Source of the DNA: Poecilobothrus nobilitatus
Taxonomy: Eukaryota > Arthropoda > Insecta > Diptera > Dolichopodidae
Length of the DNA: 64,000 nucleotides
Assembly: GCA_947095535.1 (NCBI GenBank)
Contig: OX352772.1
Location: 229,224,051-229,288,050, forward strand
Reading direction: 5' to 3'
Made by a program: the position numbers and the translations under genes. Each line of letters opens with the position of its first letter. The first letter of the stretch is position 1. Below the pieces are notes generated by a model. That model ran no database searches, was not told the DNA's origin, and saw only the letters and a list, made by a program, of their open reading frames with translations. Positions 19,070-32,080 of this stretch are shown in pieces.

Positions 19070-19387
19070 GTAAAATTGTTTGTATTTTATATTTCTCGAA
19101 ACAAATATATTTCAGGCTAATTCATTTAAATCAGCCCATGTTTTTGAAGGGCCGACATCCGCTCTCCGAAGGTCCGGCTCCCTTTAAAGTGGGTCCTTTT
19201 TCTGGTGGGTCCATTTCGATTGATTTTGTAGAAATTTTATAATATCATTGTGAAATGGCGGATTTCCAAATGCATCAAAATATTCTGCATACCTTTGAAC
19301 TGGAACAAATATTGCTAACCAATGTGTTCCTTTTTCATTAGAAGAATCATTATGTGATTTTTTAAAAAATTTTAAATAGAAAGACAA
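19070..19387 (-). pseudogene. Second truncated protease fragment and right arm of the inverted repeat
   Basis: The minus-strand frame 19184-19387 reads SSNEKGTHWLAIFVPVQRYAE, then FDAFGNPPFHND and QSKWTHQKKDPL followed by a stop. It ends at exactly the same point as the copy at 1-184, just before the CCGGACC block. The Gln and Cys of the active site are absent. The shared breakpoint in two inverted copies suggests the truncation is a fixed part of a family-2 derivative rather than independent decay. Confidence 0.75.
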
Positions 19388-19483
19388 AAAATTTACTTTT
19401 AAATTCTTTATTATATTTTACAAAAAAAATTTAATTATTTTCAATTGCATAATGACCCCATGATAATGTATTATAAACATCTG

Positions 19484-22400
19484 TTAAAATAAATCTTTTA
19501 TCATAAACGCGTTTAAAGCTAGTTTCGATTGGGTAATACTAGCAACAGTATGCTTTTGAGATTTTAATAAATTTTGTTTAACCATCTTATCAACAGAATT
19601 ATTCAAACAATTTATAAAGTCATCAAAACAAATTTCCCTTTTTACAACTTTAATTTTTTTCAGTTTTTCTTTATGTTCAATTTTGATTGCATACATTTTA
19701 GATCTTAATCCAACAAAAAAGAAACTTATTTGTCCATTCAACTCCTCTTTCATTACAACTTTTTTATTAACTCTTGATATTCCCCAAATTACAACTTTTT
19801 TATTAACTCTTGGTATTCCCCAAATATTATTCAAAGGATAATCACTAGTATCGAAACGGGTTTTACAATCTTCTTTTATTGTATTGTAAATATTGAAATT
19901 AGAAATTTCATAAATTAAACTATCTGTAACTGTGTACAATACAGCAGAATCTTCGCCAAATTTTGGTTTCATGTAATCGTAATAATATTCATATATTAGC
20001 GTTTTTGAAATTTCCAGAACACAGAAACCAACATAAATAAGCTTACAAAAGTATACTTCAGATTTAAATAATTCAATAGCTTCTAAATTCTCATTAAAAA
20101 CTGTACTATTTTTGAAAAAAGGCGAAGAAATTAATGAATTGGCGCCATACCTTCCTTCCCAATTTGAAACTAGTTTTACATTACAATATTTTCTTACGTT
20201 TTCTATACGTTTTCCAAAAAAGACATTCTTAAGTTTAAAACGTTTAATATCAGTTTTATAGGTAGCTTTTGCTCTTAGTCTTGTGTATCAATCAATATAA
20301 GCTTGTAACCATGCAGATTGATCAAATTCAAGAATCCTGTGAATTTTTTTCAACTTCAAGCCATGTTTTAAAGCTTGTTTTAAATTTCTAAAATGAATGA
20401 CATATTTTTCTTTATCCTTATGTGTTGCAAGTAGTTTTTTGTTTTGAACCCGGGTGACATATAGTTTCAGCGCAAAACGGTATATCGGCAACTAAGTCGT
20501 GCAACTCTCTTGGATAAATTAAATCGACTTCAAAAATGTAACCTTAAGGTGAGTCGTTTCTATTTTCTGAATATTATCTATTGAAAAATCACATGGTTGA
20601 ATCCATTTAAAATTTCGGTTGGTAAAAATTGTGTTATTGCATAACCGCACTGATTATTAATATCTTTGTGCATTAAATATGTTTTTGGTTTATATGGATT
20701 ATATTCAGCTAAATATTCATTATTTGCTTCAGAGTAGCGTTTTGAACATTGACTTAAACCTCCACGTATTCCCCTTTAAAACATAATAATAAACATAATC
20801 GTATCCATATCTGTAAGCAATTCTAAATTTATTCCAGTGTATAATAATAACATAGCGTCCCAAATATAGCCAGGAAGAGTGTAGTAATGAGCAGGGTCTA
20901 ACTTATGTGTTTCTAAGGAATTTGTACGAAATTTTTCAAATACATCTGCTAGTAGTAAAACGTCCGTTTTAAAGTACAAATCTGAATAGTCTCCTAAGTT
21001 ATTAAGGTTTAAATCACACCATGCTTTTTGTGCATGAAGATAGTCTTCATCGCTTTATTCTCTATATTTAATTTATTATAAAAAATTATATTTTTCAGGT
21101 AATATATAAAATATATATAAAAATTATATTTTGCAGGTAATTCTGTTTCTGAAAATCTCTAAAAGCTATTGAAATAGTCATAGGGACATACTCCTTTTCT
21201 TTTTAATAAATCAATTTGACGTAACGTTAAATAAGAAAATTCGGACTCTAGAATTGGAAAATCGTTTAAAAGAGATGAAAAATGATCTAAATTACTAGCC
21301 AAAAATCTAAAAGAATCTATAAACCTAAATTTAATTTTCTTATCTTTAATGGATTTTCTAAAAGATATACATACTTCTCCTTATTTATTGGAAGTACATT
21401 TATGTTACCCTCAATTTGTATATATCAATTTTTTGTATATTCTTAATCAAAAAATGTGCAACATATGAACTAAGGTTATTTAATATAATGGGTATAGTTA
21501 AATCCTTGTTTATAATATAAATTACAACCTATATGAACAGGTCCACGATATTTTCCAGTAAAATGGCAATGATCTTTAAGCTTAATTTCATCTGACGCAA
21601 AAATTTTTTCACATATGGGACATTTATCGGTTAAGATAAAATTTATCTTATCTTCATTGGAAAGATTTTCTATTGGAACTATAGTAGTAAGTAACACATG
21701 AGTTAAGTATAATTGCTAGCTGTTACATTTGGTTCATAAACCATTCAATACAATCCTCATCCCGACAAAAAGCATATGTTTTGTGTGACTCGACTTAAAC
21801 GAACTTGTTAAATAATATCTGATTAAGCAGGGAATATGCTCTTGATACTTTTTTCCCCATCTATTTCTTTTAAAATGCATTCTAAGTGCGCGTATATTAC
21901 AAACGGAGTCATTATCTTATTTCTGTAATTCTTAAAACTAAGAGTCTTATTTTCTATATTAGGTAATCTTATCTTACATTCATTTAGCTTCAAGCAATTA
22001 TCTTTATGAACTTTCAGTTTTTCTTTATCATAAAAGTAATGAAGACATCTTTAACAAAAATAAATTTCATGTTCAGTAGAAATGTACTGTGATCTCAGAA
22101 GCCTTGAAAGATTTTTAATCCAAATATAATGTCGATTAATATGCTCATTATTTCCATCAGAGTCCTGTTCTTCCTGTCCTGTTCATAATCTCACATGTAG
22201 CTTATCTAAAATAAAATAAAATGTTAAGTATAAAATTAAAGAAAAATAAACAAAAAACCAAATTCTAATATTAACCTTTTTCCACTGACTTTGACAATTT
22301 TAATGGTACAACTTCCAATTTACATTTCGCCGTTTCACGATGATAAACAAATACATTAATTGAAATATTATTGTTTTTTTCAAATCACCTAATGTTTTTT

Positions 22401-22966
22401 AACTCCATAAAAAAGCTAATTCCATCGAGGTTCAGAACGTCTTTATAATTTGGATAGCTTGAAGTACGTTCGGGATGATTGTTGGTAAGATATAATGCCG
22501 ACACAACAGAGCATACAAAGCCTCGTCATGCCTCGTCATTATTTCGCACCATAAAAAACTGCATTTATTTTAATGCTGCTATGTTCTTTCAGTAAAATTC
22601 TCAATTTATTTTCTATTACACTTCTGATTTTACTCCTGGTCGAATTTTGTTTTCAATAGCTGAATGTGGTAGATCTTCACACCAAACGTTGACATGATAA
22701 TGAAGATGATGCTTCAGATTCACCACCGCTTCTAAAAGACTTGACTCCATTCATCATTCGGGATTTCAGTTTGCTCAATGCTGAAGTGAAATTGCTGAAA
22801 TTGAATGCTAAAATTTTGTCCCTGTTTTCTGGGCAGATGATAAGAGTTTTTAATATCTGCTTCACAATTTTTAATGTTCTCCTCCACTTGGTTACACTGA
22901 CTTATCATCTTGAATAAGATTTCTTGATGTTTTCTTACGAGATTCTCATCATAGCTTTCCATAGTT
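19484..22966 (-). pseudogene. Family-2 DNA polymerase B with HNH/zinc domain, decayed
   Basis: On the minus strand, in protein order: an N-terminal exon (MESYDENLVRKHQEILFKMI) ending at a donor near 22276; a 70-nt intron 22206-22275; IWIKNLSRLLRSQ; a zinc/HNH segment CPICEKIF...LKDHCHFTGKYRGPVHIGCNLYY (about 21500-21640); TDVLLLADVFEKFRTNSLET and PGYIWDAM (about 20870-20980); [19 protein letters not shown] segment (about 20400); and the C-terminal frame 19484-19972. Motif C reads YTVTDSLIYEI, so the first Asp of the DTD pair is Val. A 36-bp tandem duplication gives WGIPRVNKKVVI/WGISRVNKKVVM. Frames are broken many times. It belongs to a polymerase group with an embedded endonuclease VII-like domain, distinct from the polymerase at 11285-15169. 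A parallel copy is at 62450-64000. Confidence 0.8.
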
Positions 22967-23760
22967 ACTTGTTATGATCAATAATTTTTATTAGAAAATA
23001 TAATTTATTTAATCTTTGAGTCGTTACGACTTACTATTTAATATATGATCATATAATTATGTGTTTATTAAGAAAATAAATTATTGTAAGCACATTTTAA
23101 TAAAACAACATATTATTTAATAACAACAGGCTCTTTCTTCATGCACCTCACCCCATTTATATTATACACATACCTAACTTGCAATAATACTAATTTCAAG
23201 GTAACCACTTAAAGCAGATTATTGAAAATAAATTCTCATATTACTTTAACATCATTCCATACCCTAAAAAAGAATTAAAATAGTTCGAAGTAATCAAGTT
23301 AATGTACATTTAAGTAACATTTTTGAATTTTTATCGCAAAACCATAAACATTCACTACATACTATAGGATATTTTTGATAATTTCATAACACTACATCTT
23401 TCCAATATAATATAGTCTATTCAAAATCTAAGATGGTTGATACATACTCCCAAACACTTCTGCGGGGTCCGATTCGGTCCTTGCTACTGCCAAAGGGTTC
23501 CTTTTAAATCATACTACCAAAGCACTAATTGCATCAAATTTTTGGACCTTATGATCTAATTTCAATTCTCCGAACCTGCCGAACTCCCAACTTTCCTTTT
23601 CCAAATCTCTAAACTTGCTGAAGCTTTTAACATCGTAATCGTAACACTTTTATATTCTTCATATCTCAAAAATGGTTAGAGATAGAGAAAAGGTTATTGG
23701 GCGCTAATTATAGGGCTTGAAAAGCTGTCTCGAAATATGTTATAAAAAGTACCCCAAATA
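22967..23760. other. A/T-rich non-coding region with family-2 and dispersed-repeat traces
   Basis: No gene is seen. TTCGGTCCTTGCTACTGCCAAAG near 23471-23495 matches the reverse complement of the sequence beside the 21-bp minisatellite at 61565-61600, so a family-2 boundary may lie here. A block near 23165-23250 (TTGCAATAATACTAATTTCAAGG, CTCATATTACTTTAACAT) recurs at about 24255-24345, on the other side of the MITE. Confidence 0.4.
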
Positions 23761-24098
23761 CCGGGTGTTTCAAAAGAAAATTGAATTTGAAACATAATTT
23801 TTTCATTTTAAATCATTTTGAACCTTCATAACTTTGTAACTGTTGGGTATATGTGAATCATCAGTATACAACAATTACAGCTGACAATTTACTCTACAAA
23901 ATATATTTTTTTTATCTCTCTACAGTAAGCCGTTCAAAAGTTATAGATTTTTTTATGAAAAGTCTCTAAAAAATCTTTAATCCCTCATATCTCGAAAAGG
24001 GTCCACAATAGACCCCCCCCCTCCAGTACAATTTTTTTTTTGTTTTAATGCCCCCAATCACTGAGTGCAGTGCGCGTACTTGAGTCCAGGACACCCTG
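23761..24098. mobile_element. Mariner-like MITE
   Basis: The segment begins CCGGGTGTTTC and ends GGACACCCTG, giving an imperfect short inverted repeat, and is flanked on both sides by TA (23759-23760 and 24099-24100), the usual mariner/Tc target. It is 338 bp and non-coding. The class is inferred from termini and flanks only. Confidence 0.45.
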
Positions 24099-24100
24099 TA

Positions 24101-24812
24101 TATAATATATTTTCGTATAATAACTTGTTTTTATTCTAATTAACCTTCAAAACTTGTTAAGCTTCAAAAATTTTATATGAGTTTATATTACACTCAATAA
24201 CTAACATCAAAAGCTTTTTAATAGAATTTTTCCAAGCTTCATTACATTATATATATATTGCACACATAAATAATTGCAATAATACCAATTTCAAGGTTAA
24301 CCACTTAATTAACATTACTCTAAATAAATTCACATATTACTTTAACATTCCAATAAAGTCACCTCCTGTAGTCAACCATATCCATACTATTTGATACTAC
24401 ATGGTCATTACGTCATTTCCTGGAGTCAAATCGGCATAGCTATACTACTGATCTACTTCGCTTTTTTATTTTACAAAATAAGTGAGCAGTCACCAAAATC
24501 TGCTCCTTGCTTTTTAAGTCAGCTTTTTTTTTTTAAATTGAAATTACTACTCCAAAAAAACATCGATACTGCAACTAAACATCGATAATTTTGCAAACTA
24601 TTTTTTCTTCTTTTTTTTTCCAAACAAGAAACAAGCGTTCAAAAAAAGCTACTTCTGAACATTTTTATAAAATAATTTTATATATTTTTGTTTTTGACAC
24701 TCTTCGACAATTATTGAAAAGTTAATAAAAAAATAAGTTTTGTTTTATAATGTCAATGTGAGACTGTCATTTAATTTAAATTGTATCTATATTGTACCGG
24801 TTAACAAAAATA
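24101..24812. other. Non-coding A/T-rich sequence
   Basis: It contains the second copy of the dispersed block (about 24255-24345). An open frame at 24391-24588 has low complexity and no recognisable domain. Nothing else is supported. Confidence 0.35.
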
Positions 24813-26806
24813 ATGGTGAGATATTTTTCTATTGTTACAAAAGAAAAGTAAATAAAAGTTTAAAAATTAATTTAAGTTGATATTAATTTATTGTTTTTAG
24901 TGTTTTGGAACAAAATGCAACTCCAACTACCAACAGAGATACTCTATCCATTCATGTAATCACTAAATTTACAGGTAAGCTACAAAAAATATTTTTTGGA
25001 ATGCAGAACGTTAGCGATTTAGATATATGTATCATCATATACATAAAAATTAGGTAAAATTATAGGAATGATGATGTTAATGATTTAGTGGAAGATTTTG
25101 AAATGCACGAAAATGTATGTTTCGGCTCTTCACTGCAATCTGAAAAAATTTCAAAAAAACATTATATTCAGAAATACAAGCCTGAATGGGAAATCACATT
25201 TTCATAGCTAAAAAAAGTGGAGGAAAAAGCGTTTTGCAAGGTGTGTTTTAGATAATAATAAAACAAACTTTATTAGACACGAAAAATATAAATCCCACGT
25301 AAGAAATGTCGGGAAAGAACCGGCAATACCAATTGAACAATGCTTCAATTCTTCGCAAATTTCAGATAACAATAGAAAAAGATCAATTGAATTCAAACTT
25401 TCCCAAATGCAATTTTTACCTACACTATTGCGAACAGCTTGTACTGATTCTTCTTTAACGAAAGATGTAAAATGTAGCAGAACAAAAGCGACAGAAGCTT
25501 TAAATAAATTTATTGGGCTTTTCGCCAAACAAAACATTGCAACAAAATTAAGAAATTGGAAGTTTTCACTCACGATTGACGAAACAACCGATGTGTAGAC
25601 AACTAAAAGCTTGATCATTATTGCACGTGTTTTCAATAAAGAAAAAAATAATATTGTTGATTGTTTTTTAGGCTTATTAGAACTAAATAGTTCCACAGCG
25701 GAAGAAATTTTTAATGTAGGTACTTAAAATAAATTAAATGACTGTCAAATTCGTATCGAAAATGTTATTGCATTAAGAGTTGATAATGCTTCTGTAATCA
25801 CTGTGCATTTGAATGGTGTAGCAGCAAAATTTTGCGAAACTAATAAGGTTTTATTTTTGGTGAGATGCATATGTTATTCATTACACCTATGTGCATCAGC
25901 TGCAAGTAGAAAAGTACCTCCTCTTATATAAAGAAAAATATTAAAAATATCGTTAATCATTTTGCCCACAGCCCTAAACGAATTGGGGCTTACAAAAAAT
26001 TTCATGATTATTTCAATGTCAAAAATCATAAACTTTTAGGTTTAAGCCCGACTCGTTGGCTTTCTTATGAGAGTGTTGCGAATCAAGTCTTAGAACAGTG
26101 GGATGTTTTGACATATTATTTTGGTCTACACGATTTTGAAGAGTTGCATAGTTCAAATACTGGAGATATTCACAAATTTTTACTTGACTCCATTAATAGA
26201 CTATACTTGCTTTTCTTATCATATATATTAAAAGTAATTAATAATGCCAAATAAATCTTTCAGTCAGAATCAACTAAAATTCATAAGTTGTACTGTCAAA
26301 TTAAAACACTTTATTTAGAAATTTTAAAAAGCTTGATAAAATTTGAGTTTATAAATATACAAACAGATTATAAGAATAAAAATGTTTATCTTTCAATGTC
26401 AGCGGTGCACTTTGGATTTAATTTCGAAAAATTTTTAAATTCATGAAAGGAGATATTGAAATTTTAAACATTCAGTACAGACAATTAATTTGTAAAAAAG
26501 AGATAATTTATTGAGAAATTAAATACATTAGACGTTGTAAAATTTTAGGCTGGCTTAAAAAATGTGAAAGATGCTTTGGGCGAATTTATGTTTAAAGATT
26601 TCAGTACTTATATGTTAAGATTATGTTCACTGCCACATAGCATCGGATCAGCTGAAAGGCAATTTTCGAGACTTAGTTATGCGTGGAAACTTTAATGTAT
26701 GCCAAAGAAATTATGACAAAAGACAAATCAGATAGTTGGGATCTATCTGATTCCGAAGGACTTTCTAAATTTGCGGAGAATTTAAAATTTACCAGTCGCT
26801 CTTGAA
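24813..26806 (+). pseudogene. hAT-type transposase, decayed
   Basis: A possible first exon is the ATG at 24813 with an intron 24816-24900 (GTGAGA...TTTTTAG) and a next exon reading CFGTKCNSNYQQRYS. The main body starts near 25135 with a BED-like zinc finger (KPEWEITF, FCKVCF, FIRHEKYKSH). Then come SLTKDVKCSRTKATEALNKF, WKFSLTIDETTDV and FLGLLELNSSTAEEIF, a DNAS segment near 25780, LSPTRWLSYES-like residues near 26045, and a C-terminal dimerisation segment LCSLPHSIGSAERQFSRL near 26625-26680. The IDETTDV block and the SxxxER-FS end are hAT hallmarks. Many frameshifts and stops show it is dead. Terminal repeats were not found. Confidence 0.75.
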
Positions 26807-27031
26807 TTCTCATAGAGTGCAGACGTACTCATTCTATTTCTATTTGTTTTAATTTTTATCTTCTTCAACCTAAGTTTTATAGTTGTTGTTTTATTATTTG
26901 AAATATAATTTTAACCTTATTGCTTTGATCATATTTTGATTTTGTTTTTTCTTCTTTTTATTTTTGGACTCGTACATATTTGACTATAAACAGCTAAGCG
27001 TTAAAACTTACGTAATTGTCATCTTCCGAAA

Positions 27032-28335
27032 ATGGGGGTACTGGGTGAAGACCCAGGGAGTAGTTCAAACTACTTCAACATTCTGGATCCTATAGATAAA
27101 CCTACATGAAAACAAAAAAAACGTTCACAATCACCCAATTTAGACTCAGTAATCAACTTTCCAGTGTTAAAAAAACGAGATATAAAAATTAATTTTACAA
27201 ACAATAGTAAGAATCAACCAAAGTATATTTTAATTAAAAACAAAGATCCATCAAAACCATTAAAAAACCTAAGCATTTTTGCCTTAACAAAAGCCATTCA
27301 AGGTGTGGTAGAAAACATAGAAAGCATGTCTTTCACTAGAGAAGGTCACTTGCTAGTACTTTGTAAAAACGAATATCAAGCAAGCAAATTTATAAAAACA
27401 AAAGTATTGACCAAATTATGTGAAATTGAAGCAGTCCTACATCCTACACTAAATTCATGTAGAGGTGTTATATATACCCCTATAATTACAGATTTGTCTG
27501 AGAATGAAATTGTAGAAGGTATGGTAGATCAAGAAGTTGTAGCTTGTAAAAAACTAACCAAATTTGTAAACAGTTCAGTTGTAAATACACCTTTACACAT
27601 ACTTACTTTCGACTCATATGAACTTCCTAAAAAAGCTAAACTTGGTTTCATGATATTTTCTGTTGAACATTACATACCTAAACATACCTAATTACACCAA
27701 TTCAGTATAAAAATTGTTTAATGTTAAACCATACAACTAAAAGATGCACAAATGATAAAAAGTGTGAAATTTGTGGATCACTGTGAAAAAGTTTCTTGTA
27801 GCAATTGCAAAAACGAAGATAGATCTACCAACATAAAATGTCCATCGTTTTAAAAAAAAAGCAATTTTAAAACATAAAACTATAAACAAATGTTCCTATA
27901 AAACTGCCATAGAATACGTAAACAAAAATCAATATCAATTTCCTAATTTCGATATTCCTAAAGAAAAACTTTCTACTGCTATAAATTTAGTAAAAGGAAA
28001 ACAAAATTTACAAAAAAAATACTTAGCCAATAATGAAAATAAACAAATTAATCCACAAAACTCAGTTAATTATAACAACACCCAACAAACAAACAATGAA
28101 AAAATTACTCAGTCAATAATATTTCAAATGAAAAACTTACATCCCCTAACACCACATCTCAGAATAATCAAAACTACTCCACTTTAATTCTAAAAAATAT
28201 TCAATATAAAACAACATAAGAACCAAACATAAATACAACTTCAACTTCCAATTTCCAAATTCCTTTAAACGCAGCAAGTAATACAAATCTTCCAAATATT
28301 GAAAACGATTCTTTCCATATGGAATTTAATTAAGA
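27032..28335 (+). pseudogene. LINE ORF1 (gag-like, I-clade type)
   Basis: ATG at 27032 (MGVLGEDPGSSSNYFNILDP), a stop at 27104-27106, then an open stretch 27164-27691 (KPLKNLSIFALTKAIQGVVEN, EGHLLVLCKNEYQASKFI, YEVPKK-like end). Remnants of zinc knuckles follow (KKCEICG; CSNCKNEDRSTNIKCPSF), with a lysine/asparagine-rich tail. This layout is that of ORF1 of I/jockey-type LINEs, an RNA-binding protein. Several frameshifts are present. Confidence 0.7.
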
Positions 28336-28407
28336 TTTAGAATACCAAGTAATTTCTCCCATTAATTAATAATTTTTCTTTAATTTCATTATTTTTTTTG
28401 CTAAATA

Positions 28408-31400
28408 TGAATTTAATAATTTTACAATGAAATATCAATGGTTTTCAGTACAATTACAATAATCTTCAAATTTGAATTAATAAGTATAACCAGATATCCT
28501 AACATTACAAGAGACACATATCCCATTAAATAAAAAATGTATGTACGATGGTACATTCACAAATTCTCAAAACAATACAACCTCTAAACATGGAGTTGGT
28601 CTACTGATCAAAAAAACAATTTCTTACAAAATAATATCCACTAGCCAATATACCATAACAGCAGAAATTCGTTCAAATACAAATTTTAAAATAGTCTCAG
28701 CATATTACCCACCTAGTATCAAGATTTCATCGTATGACCTTGAACAAATCATTCACACTTACATTTCATCACAGTCACACTTACATAATTTACAGTCCAC
28801 ATTTAATCACAGGTGACTTTAACGGTTGGAACCCGCTTTGGGGTTCAGAAATTACTAATCAAAGAAGAACAATAATAGAAAATTTCATATTAGCTTCTAA
28901 TCTCTTAATTCAAAACAACGGCAATCCAACACATTTTTCTACTCACAACTCCTTCACACACGTTGATTTATCAATTTGTTCAAGCTATTTGGCGCCAAAA
29001 TGCACCTGGAATATAATCAAAGATCTTCATGGCAGTGGTCATTTCCCAATTTCAATTAAAATACTCAATCAATCAAACCAATTACCTAATTTTATTCCTA
29101 AATTTAAATTACATTTGGCTAATTGGAAAAAATATCAAGACAATATTAACACATCGCTCTCTAAAACTGAATAAAATTATTCGAGTTTATGCTACCAATT
29201 CAATACCTCAAACCACGCCTCATAAATCAGCAAAGCATCTACCATGGTGGACTAAGCAGCTGGCTTCTCTATGCACATTAAAAAAGCGTTCTTTTAATCT
29301 TCTACGACGACAGCCTACGACCAAGAACCTTATTAACTTTTAAAAAAATAGAGCTATTTTCAGACGTAAACTGAAAACAACCAAATCAGAATTTTTTGCG
29401 AAAATAACCGCCGAAATAAACCCATCCACACCTATTTCAAACATCTGGAAAAACATACGATCCCTAACTGGTAATTTCAAAAGTAAAATAATTAGAATAA
29501 TAAACAATAACAACATTAAAACTACCAACTCTATGGACATTGCAAATTTCTTTGGTCAAGAATGGTCCTCCGCCTCTGAAGATGACAATTTCTCTAGTGC
29601 CTTTGTTAATGAAAAATCTGAATGCTTATCAGTAGAATTATCCGACATTGATGTCGATCCAATAGCAGGGATGATAGAAAACAAAATTGATATGTTAGAA
29701 TTGGAATCTACACTTAACACATTAAAAGGTGATACGCCAGGTTTTGACCGTATATCATATCCAATGATTAAACATATGTCACCTGAGGGGAAAGAGTTCC
29801 TATATACTTTATACAATAAAATCTTCAGAACCGGTTATATCCCTCAAGACTGGAAAGTAGCCACAATCATCCCCATTCCCAAACCAAACAAACCAATAGA
29901 CCAATTAGAAAGTTACAGACCAATTTCACTACTGCCATGTCTAAGTAAAGTTCTTGAAAAAATTGTTTCTACTCGGATACTTTGGTATCTTGAGAAAAAA
30001 AAAACTAATAAAAGATAACTAAGTGGCCTTCAAACCCTCAAAAGGTACAATGGACTCCCTCTTATATATCGATCACCTAGTAACAAACTCTCTATCAACA
30101 AAAAACCATATTTCAATTTTATCTATAGATTTCAAAAAAGCTTTTGATCGTATCGGTATGCACGTCGTTTGCAATCAACTTAAAATTTGGGGAATGGGCA
30201 GTAAAATTATTAAACTTGTAAAATCCTATTTAAGCAGCCGGAAATTTAGAGTAAAAATTCACAACAACTATTCAAATATATATAACGCAACAATTAAACA
30301 TACGCTATATGCCGACGATCTCTATTTAATTTTCAAGATAAATGATATTGATAATATAAAAGCTATTTTACTTAATATTTTTAATAAAATTTCTGATTGG
30401 TCCAATAATTCAAGTGCGACTATCTCCTTAAGCAAATGCAAACATCTTCATATTTGCAAAAAACAAAAATGCAATGATTTAAAATTTTATATAGAAAACC
30501 ATTTGATACCTAACGTATCAGAACTAAAAATTTTAGATCTATTATTCGATAAAAAGTACAGCTGGAAAAGTCACATTGAAAATTTAAAAAAATCAATATT
30601 AATTAGGCTAAACATTGTAAAATTTTTTTCTAACGATAAAAGCTTAGCACATATCAACTCCAAAATCAACATAATGCAGAACCTAATGTTATTAAAAATC
30701 GACTACGGCTTACCAATATACGGAAGGAGCAGATCCAAAACACATTTGCAGCAACTAAATGAGGTTTCCACGCAGCAATTCGTATAGCTACTGGTGCTTT
30801 CCGTGCAACACCTGTGGTCAATATGTTAACTGAAACGGGACTTTCATCCTTAAAAAAACCGTTGCAGAATACTCACAATGAGAATTATACCTAAATTATT
30901 GTATTCTTATAATTCTCCCATACAAAATGAATTAAAGAATATTCTGAAAAGGAAAAAATGCGTAAAAATTGAATCTGCAATCTCACTTGCCACGGAACTA
31001 GCTAAGAAGGAACAAGTGAAAAAATCAGTTTCTATCTATCCTCCATGGAACTTGTGTAATACTGCAGTTAATCTTACACTTGCCAATTATCCAAAAGAAT
31101 CAACCGACAATTCAATATTCAGACAAGTATTCCTAGAAATTTCGCTTAGCATACACAACAAAGGATGGAAAATTGACTACACTGATGGGTCAAAAACAAA
31201 AAATGCAACCGGATACTCAGTCATAAATGACAAAAACCAAGTAACAACGCTTGGTAGATTACACCCATACGCATCTATATTTCACGCTGAAAGTCATGGC
31301 ATTTTGTCAGCCCTACTGGTAACATCAAAACTTAAGGGCAAATTTTGTGTTTGCTCTGACAGCCTTTCAGTACTAAAAGCCATAATAAATCTCAAGAATC

Positions 31401-31966
31401 ATACTCCAATAATTAATTCCATCAGAGATATTCTAATCAAAAATCGTACAAAACTTCAACTTCTTTGGATTCCTGGCCATGCTAATATTCTTGGAAATAA
31501 CATAGCTGACAAGGAAGAAAAATATTCAACTATAGCCCCAATAATTACAACAGACTGGTCCCTAAATAAACAAGATATGAAAAGGTTTCTTAAACTACAG
31601 TTCAGTAATATAAACTATGTAAACTGCAATCAACACTACAATTCAATAAAACCAAATAAAATCAAGGCTAACTTTCCCACGCAGCTAAGCAAACGAGAAA
31701 TTACAAACTTTATTCGTCTTCGACTAGGCCACACAAAACTAACCAAAGATTATCTGTTCTCAAAACCAATAATTAAACCAACTTGTCAACTTTGCATAAC
31801 ACCTATAACAATAGAACACTTTCTTAATACTTGTCGATATTTTGATAATCACAGGAAAAAACTTTTTTCAAATGAGCCTACAGAACTTCTCAAAGCTACA
31901 ACTACAGAAAATAATATTCTCATAAACAAATTTTTAAAACTAACAAATCTATTTCACATGCTTTAA
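28408..31966 (+). pseudogene. LINE ORF2: APE endonuclease, reverse transcriptase, RNase H
   Basis: Endonuclease remnants: NINGFQYN near the start, GVGLLIKK, then GDFNGWNPLWGSEITN and a GSGHFPISIKI block (28540-29170). RT: YRPISLLPCLSKVLEKIV, an FKPSKGTMDSLLYIDHL segment, ILSIDFKKAFDRI, and YADDLYLIFK (29533-30787). Sequence that should precede YADD appears deleted, since NYSNIYNATIKHTLYADD is continuous. RNase H: DYTDGSKTKNATGYS, HAESHGILSALL, FCVCSDSLS and IPGHANILGNNIADKE (about 31170-31520). A C-terminal CxxC-H-C segment (TCQLC, IEHFLNTC) follows. APE plus RNase H points to the I group. The frame is broken near 28815, 29175, 29343, 30018 and 30790. Confidence 0.85.
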
Positions 31967-32080
31967 TTATTTTGTATACTAATTAAAAATGTTTGTAAAC
32001 TTTCCAGCTGCACTTCATTAAAAATAATTCAATTGTTACATACATTTATTATAATAAAACAAGGTAGAATGTAAACCAAC
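31967..32080. other. Probable LINE 3' end
   Basis: A/T-rich sequence after the ORF2 stop with no obvious poly-A or simple-repeat tail. The exact 3' end cannot be fixed. Confidence 0.35.

Noticed and set aside
25208..25696. 162-codon minus-strand frame
   Set aside because: Antisense to the hAT transposase body, whose plus-strand motifs are clear.
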